The notes under the pieces: model-generated
Told to the model about the DNA's origin: nothing
Databases searched by the model: none
Seen by the model: the letters and a program-made list of their open reading frames with translations, nothing else
Made by a program: the position numbers and the translations under genes
Part shown: one piece after another, positions 60,007 through 64,000 of the stretch
Position numbering within the stretch: position 1 is the first letter of the stretch
Layout: each line of letters begins with the position of its first letter
DNA from: CAZLPZ01 sp964607245
GTDB taxonomy: Bacteria; Pseudomonadota; Alphaproteobacteria; Micavibrionales; Micavibrionaceae
Assembly (NCBI GenBank): GCA_964607245.1
Contig: CAZSIB010000002.1
Span: 62,001 to 126,000, forward strand
Direction of reading: 5' to 3'
Length of the DNA stretch: 64,000 nt

Positions 60007-60597
60007 TCACGCGGTTTTGGCCATATCGTCATCAAGGGGCACGGCCTCGACGGCCTGAACATCGGGGACATAGTGTTTCAGCATGGTTTCAATGCCGTTT
60101 TTTAAGGTGATGCTGGAACTGGGGCATCCGGCGCAGGCCCCGCGCAACTGAACATAGACAATTCCGCCCTCAAATCGATCAAACACGATATCGCCGCCAT
60201 CCGCCGCAACCGCCGGGCGTACGCGTGTGTCAATGAAGTCGATGATTTGTTTGACCACAGGGTCATCGGATCGAGGGGATGTTGTGCCAGATGATGACGA
60301 AGGGGCGGGGATCCAGGCGGGATTACCGCTGCTCAAATGATCCATCAGGGCGGTCAAAATATCAATTTTAAGATCGTGCCAATCGGTCGCGTCATCCTTT
60401 GTGACCGCGAGATAATCCGAGGTCATGAAAACCCCACGGACGCCATCGATGCCAAAAAGGCGCTCGACTAAAGGAGCGGTGTTCAGATCGGGGTCACCCG
60501 GATGGAAATCGCGCGCCGCCCCTGCCGGGCCCAAGGCCGTATGCGGGATAAATTTCAATGTCGCCGGGTTGGGCGTGGCTTCCGTTTCGATAAACAT
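60007..60597 (-). CDS. nfuA: Iron-sulfur cluster carrier NfuA/NFU1-like
   Basis: Delivers [4Fe-4S] clusters to target enzymes. The N-terminal Nfu_N domain begins MFIETEATPNPATLKF, and the C-terminal NifU-like domain carries the cluster CxxC (C155, C158) in RGACAGCPSS. A Ser-rich linker connects them. The protein is 196 residues from the ATG at 60597, the mitochondrial NFU1 arrangement typical of alphaproteobacteria. It is co-transcribed with tsaB. Confidence 0.94.
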   Translation of the reverse strand: MFIETEATPNPATLKFIPHTALGPAGAARDFHPGDPDLNTAPLVERLFGIDGVRGVFMTSDYLAVTKDDATDWHDLKIDILTALMDHLSSGNPAWIPAPSSSSGTTSPRSDDPVVKQIIDFIDTRVRPAVAADGGDIVFDRFEGGIVYVQLRGACAGCPSSSITLKNGIETMLKHYVPDVQAVEAVPLDDDMAKTA

Positions 60598-60706
60598 GAG
60601 ACTACCTATATCCTCTAGGAGAGGCGGACATGTCAACATTTTACTTGCGCGCGCGGGGCGGGGACCTAGAATAGGGGCGGTTTTGTTTTTGTAAAAGGTG
60701 GACGTG

Positions 60707-62506
60707 ATGCGTCTTTTTTGGGCTGTTTTTTTCTTGTTTTGTGGGCTGTCGAGTGCGGAGGCCGCGCCTCAGCATGGAATCGCGATGCATGGCGATTTAA
60801 AATATCAGGCGGGATTTGATCATTTTGCCTATGTGAACCCCAAGGCGCCCAAGGGCGGGAGCTTGCGTCTTGCTGATATTGGTGGGTTTGACAGTTTGAA
60901 TCCCTTTATCTTGAAAGGTTCCCCGGCACCGGGATTAAATGCTCTGTCTCAAGGCTTGGTCTATGAAAGCCTGATGGTTCAAAGTGATGATGAGCCCTTT
61001 TCCATGTATGGCTTGATTGCTGATACAGTCGATGTTGCTCCGGACCGGTCGCGCGTCACGTTTCATATTAACGCTGCCGCACGGTGGCATGATGGGCAAC
61101 CGATCACGGCGCAAGATGTAGCGTGGACGTTTGAGACCTTGATGAAAGTTGGCGCGCCGTTCTTTAAAGCCTATTTCGGGGATGTGGAAAAAGTTCGGGT
61201 CGATGACGCGCAGCGTGTCACGTTTTTGATCAAAAATCCCGAAAACCGGGAACTTCCCTTGGTGCTGGCCCAGATGGTGGTGTTGCCCAAACATTTTTGG
61301 ACCGCGATGGGCCGCGATATATCACAAGGAAGTTTAACCATCCCCTTGGGCAGCGGGGCGTATAAGATTACAGATGTGAAGCCTGGTGCCCATATTGAAT
61401 ATACCCGCGTGCCAGAGGCCTGGGCGGCGGATTTAGGGGTTAATCGGGGGCGGTACAATTTTGATCGTATTGTGTTTGATACGTATCGCGATGCGAATGT
61501 CGCACTTGAAGCTTTCTTTTCGGGTAATTACGATGTGCGGTTGGAAAATGTTGCGAAATTGTGGGTGACGGGATATACCGCGCCGGCTGTAACTGATGGG
61601 CGTATTACGCGCGCCGAAATTCCACACGCGCAACCCGTGGGGATGCAGGGTTTCATTTTTAATACGCGGCGTCCCCAATTTGCTGATCGGAATGTACGAC
61701 AGGCGCTTTCCTATGCGTTTGATTTTGAATGGGCGAATAAACAACTGGCGGATGGGGTCTATACCCGGACGAATAGTTTTTTTGAAAATTCCGATCTTGG
61801 GGCGGATGGCGTTCCAAACGAAAAAGAGCGCGCGCTGTTGACCCCCTTTAAAGATCAATTGCCGGGAAGCATCTGGACTGCTGCTGACGCGCCGCCTGTG
61901 ACCGATGGGTCCGGGAATGCGCGTGGGAATTTAAAAATCGCGGCCGAAATGTTGGACCGCGCGGGGTACAAGCTTGGGTCCGATGGCGTCCGCGTGAATG
62001 ATCAAGGTGTGCGCCTGGCCTTTGAATTTATCGATGCGAATCCCGCGATGGAGCGTTGGGTGAACCCGTTTTTGAAAAACCTTAAGAAAATCGGTGTGGA
62101 CGGACGCTTGCGCGTTGTGGATCCCACGCAATACCAGAACCGGATGCAGAATTTTGATTTTGATATGACGACAGCTGTGATGGGCCAATCCGATTCTCCC
62201 GGGAATGAACAGCGCGACTATTGGTCAAGTGCCAAGGCGGATATTCCGGGATCGCGGAATCTGATGGGAATCAAGGACAAGGTTGTTGATGCCTTGGTAG
62301 AACAGATTATTCAGGCCCCGACGCGGGAGGATCTGGTGGCGCGGACCCGCGCGCTTGATCGTGTTTTACTCTCGGGGCATTACCTCATCCCCAACTGGCA
62401 CTATCCGAAATGGCGCGTCGCCTGGTGGAGAGGGTTTTATCATCCGGATGTTGCCGGTACAAAATCGCTGGGCGTGACGGATACCTGGTGGTATAAAGCG
62501 CCATGA
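60707..62506 (+). CDS. yejA: Periplasmic peptide-binding protein YejA (SBP family 5)
   Basis: Substrate-binding protein of the YejABEF importer. A signal peptide covers residues 1-20 (FFLFCGLSSAEA). The mature part opens HGIAMHGDLKYQAGFDHFAYVNPKAPKGGSLRLADIGGFDSLNPF, the YejA signature. The bilobed fold spans 599 residues. GGTGG lies before the ATG at 60707; a GTG three codons earlier is possible. Its permeases are encoded about 47 kb away. The stop overlaps kdsB by 4 bases. Confidence 0.92.
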   Translation: MRLFWAVFFLFCGLSSAEAAPQHGIAMHGDLKYQAGFDHFAYVNPKAPKGGSLRLADIGGFDSLNPFILKGSPAPGLNALSQGLVYESLMVQSDDEPFSMYGLIADTVDVAPDRSRVTFHINAAARWHDGQPITAQDVAWTFETLMKVGAPFFKAYFGDVEKVRVDDAQRVTFLIKNPENRELPLVLAQMVVLPKHFWTAMGRDISQGSLTIPLGSGAYKITDVKPGAHIEYTRVPEAWAADLGVNRGRYNFDRIVFDTYRDANVALEAFFSGNYDVRLENVAKLWVTGYTAPAVTDGRITRAEIPHAQPVGMQGFIFNTRRPQFADRNVRQALSYAFDFEWANKQLADGVYTRTNSFFENSDLGADGVPNEKERALLTPFKDQLPGSIWTAADAPPVTDGSGNARGNLKIAAEMLDRAGYKLGSDGVRVNDQGVRLAFEFIDANPAMERWVNPFLKNLKKIGVDGRLRVVDPTQYQNRMQNFDFDMTTAVMGQSDSPGNEQRDYWSSAKADIPGSRNLMGIKDKVVDALVEQIIQAPTREDLVARTRALDRVLLSGHYLIPNWHYPKWRVAWWRGFYHPDVAGTKSLGVTDTWWYKAP

Positions 62507-63315
62507 AAAACGATGTTGCCATTATTATTCCCGCGCGGTACGCGTCAACCCGTTTCCCGGGCAAACCCTTGGCCCTGATTGCGGGGCGTACCATGCTCGC
62601 TCGTGTCGTGGATATTGCGGTGGCCGCCTGTGCGACGATTCCCGGCGCACAATTTGCGGTTGCAACCGAAGATGCACGCATCATGGAGTATTGTGCGGAT
62701 CAGGGGTTTCCGGCCGTGTTAACAGGGGACGATTGTCCCACCGGATCGGACCGCGTGGCCCAGGCGATTACACGGTTATCGTGGACGCCCGATATCGTTT
62801 TGGGACTTCAGGGGGACGCGCCGTTTACACCCCTTATTGCAATGACCCGTATTATCGAGACGCTGCGGGCGCGCGCCGATGTCGATGTGGCGACGCCTGT
62901 TGTTCGTCTGCGCTGGAGCGAACTTGATGGGCTGCGCCACCAAAAAGAAACGACGCCTTTTTCAGGGACGACAGCAATTCTGGGGGATCAGGGGCGCGCC
63001 CTCTGGTTTTCAAAAAATATTATCCCCGCCATCCGGAAGGAATCAGACTTGCGCGCGCGCGATACGTTTTCACCCATTTATCAGCATTTGGGCCTTTACG
63101 CCTTTCGCTCTGCCGTCTTACAAAAATTCATTACCTTGCCCGAAAGCACGTACGAAAAACTGGAAGGGCTTGAGCAATTGCGGTTGATTGAAAATGGGTA
63201 CCACGTTGCGGCGGTGCCGATTGATGTGGATTTAGGCCTCGCCCAGGCGGGCGTCGACAGCCCCGAAGATCTGGTCCGGGCCGAGGCGGTGATCGCCGCA
63301 CAACATGTAAAATAA
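62503..63315 (+). CDS. kdsB: 3-deoxy-manno-octulosonate cytidylyltransferase KdsB
   Basis: Activates Kdo as CMP-Kdo for the inner core of lipopolysaccharide. IIIPARYASTRFPGKPLALIAGRTM is the nucleotidyltransferase signature, TGDDCPTGSDRVAQA and GLQGDAPFTPL follow, and YQHLGLYAFR is the sugar site. The length of 270 is slightly above the usual 245-255. It is coupled to yejA although it serves the lipid A pathway at 21-28 kb. Confidence 0.94.
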   Translation: MKNDVAIIIPARYASTRFPGKPLALIAGRTMLARVVDIAVAACATIPGAQFAVATEDARIMEYCADQGFPAVLTGDDCPTGSDRVAQAITRLSWTPDIVLGLQGDAPFTPLIAMTRIIETLRARADVDVATPVVRLRWSELDGLRHQKETTPFSGTTAILGDQGRALWFSKNIIPAIRKESDLRARDTFSPIYQHLGLYAFRSAVLQKFITLPESTYEKLEGLEQLRLIENGYHVAAVPIDVDLGLAQAGVDSPEDLVRAEAVIAAQHVK

Positions 63316-63528
63316 TTGTCGTAAAATATAGGCGTGTGACCCTGCGACAATATGGGCCGGGATGGCGTTCGGCATCGCGTAAAAACCCCTTGCGCGCTGT
63401 AATGAAATGGCGCATATCATGCGGGCGGGCGCGGGAAGGGCGATTCTGTCACTTTTGTGATGTATCTGATCGTCGTGACCATCCGTAATGAATTCTAACG
63501 TTGATTATTTTATGAAAGGGCGCTTGCC

Positions 63529-63972
63529 ATGAACAAGACTGTTGTTTCTGCTTTCGTCGCCGCGGTCATTGTGGCCGTTGCCGCGTTTGCGTATCAATCC
63601 TATAACCAAGGCGACATGAACAGTGACGCGTTGAACAACATTGCGGCTTCGGCGGGCGATGCTGTGGATGCGACCAAAGATGCGGCCGCTGCTGCTGGCG
63701 AAGCCGTTGAAGGTGCCGCTGCTGCCACAGGCGAAGCAGTGAAAGATGCTGCCGAAACCACTGGTGACATGGCGAAAGAAGCTGTGGATGCCGTGAAAGA
63801 AGGCGCTGCGGATGCTGCTGAAGCCACTGGCGAAGCGGTGAAAGATGCTGCTGAAGCGACTGGCGATATGGCGAAAGAAGCTGTGGATGCTGCTAAAGAT
63901 GCTGTGACCCCGGAAACAGCGCCTGAAGTGCCGGCTCCTGCTGAAGACGCCGCACACGGTGCCGACGAGTAA
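63529..63972 (+). CDS. Membrane-anchored Ala-rich 11-residue-repeat protein
   Basis: An N-terminal hydrophobic segment (4-22) serves as anchor or signal. The middle is built of 11-residue units such as TGEAVKDAAET and TGDMAKEAVDA. These two units occur as adjacent pairs at 68-89 and, nearly identical, at 101-122. Such units favour long amphipathic helices, as in LEA-type and lipid-surface proteins. The tail is Pro/Glu/Ala-rich. The protein is 147 residues. AAAGGG lies 10 bases before the ATG. The gap 63316-63528 before it holds only a weak ATTGTCG/CGACAAT inverted repeat. The function is unknown. Confidence 0.7.
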   Translation: MNKTVVSAFVAAVIVAVAAFAYQSYNQGDMNSDALNNIAASAGDAVDATKDAAAAAGEAVEGAAAATGEAVKDAAETTGDMAKEAVDAVKEGAADAAEATGEAVKDAAEATGDMAKEAVDAAKDAVTPETAPEVPAPAEDAAHGADE

Positions 63973-64000
63973 GCGATAATTTCTTGTTGGTATCTTGATG

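Noticed and set aside
63529..63972. Repeats at the window end as a CRISPR or satellite array
   Set aside because: The repeats are in frame, code for 11-residue units and have no spacers.

Overview
The window is a chromosomal segment of a free-living, flagellated, Gram-negative alphaproteobacterium. Signs of this are a circularly permuted two-piece tmRNA gene, CarD, a MucR/Ros regulator, HdaA with its DUF2066 and PerM neighbours, a DUF1476 (F1-ATPase zeta) protein, a Cbp3-type bc1 chaperone, a CHCC zinc-finger NDUFS6 homologue, LpxI rather than LpxH, and a DksA that keeps one of its four cysteines. GC content looks moderate, roughly the low to mid fifties. A Micavibrio-like or Rhodospirillales-like lineage would fit, but the window cannot settle this. 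I see no prophage, insertion sequence, CRISPR array or rRNA operon.

Layout. 0-2.3 kb: topA (cut by the window edge), dprA and plsY on the minus strand. 2.4-7.5 kb: tRNA-Arg(ACG), a small unknown gene, an OmpA-domain envelope protein, tRNA-Arg(CCT), gyrA and tRNA-Ala(GGC). 7.6-10 kb: three TadE/TadG-like pilus-associated genes without the rest of a tad locus. 10-15 kb: an M20 peptidase, yejE and yejB with a P-loop kinase gene between them, and a histidine phosphatase. 15-21.2 kb: carD, permuted ssrA, dksA, an AGCS symporter, prmA and an unknown membrane protein. 21.3-28.5 kb: bamA-skp-lpxD-fabZ-lpxA-lpxI-lpxB, the outer membrane and lipid A operon. 28.5-35 kb: fbaA, an acyl-CoA dehydrogenase, two peptidoglycan enzymes and several unknown genes. 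35-38.3 kb: rnpB, then flhB, fliR and fliQ, with an unknown gene between fliR and fliQ.

38.3-45 kb: the CHCC zinc protein, a pilin-like two-part protein, an AhpD-like protein, bamE, the Cbp3 chaperone, yceD, rpmF, plsX and fabH. 45-45.5 kb: a strong promoter with no protein gene after it (candidate small RNA) and palindromic repeats. 45.5-53.4 kb: DUF2066-perM-hdaA-yjjX, trmJ, serS, pcm and an NlpD-like gene. 53.4-57.4 kb: a Cys-rich DUF2892 protein, then grxD, a C39-peptidase-like gene, bolA and DUF1476 on the minus strand, purC, and a 319-residue unknown protein. 57.6-64 kb: folD, yggT, mucR, tsaB and nfuA on the minus strand, then yejA, kdsB and a membrane-anchored protein of 11-residue repeats.

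Most genes serve envelope building (Bam, Lpx, PlsX/PlsY/FabH/FabZ, KdsB, murein enzymes), translation and RNA quality (tmRNA, RNase P, TrmJ, SerS, L32, TsaB), iron-sulfur and redox balance (NfuA, GrxD, BolA), and peptide uptake (YejA, YejB, YejE). The accessory content is a set of single unknown genes placed inside or between conserved operons at about 12.6, 20.6, 33.6, 34.1, 37.4, 42.1, 54.2 and 56.4 kb. Most carry their own TTGACA-type promoter and a strong ribosome binding site, and look richer in A+T by eye. No multi-gene novel system is obvious. The most unusual signals are these inserted genes, the 23-residue two-part tmRNA tag, the orphan promoter at 45 kb, and the pilin-like fusion at 38.6 kb.
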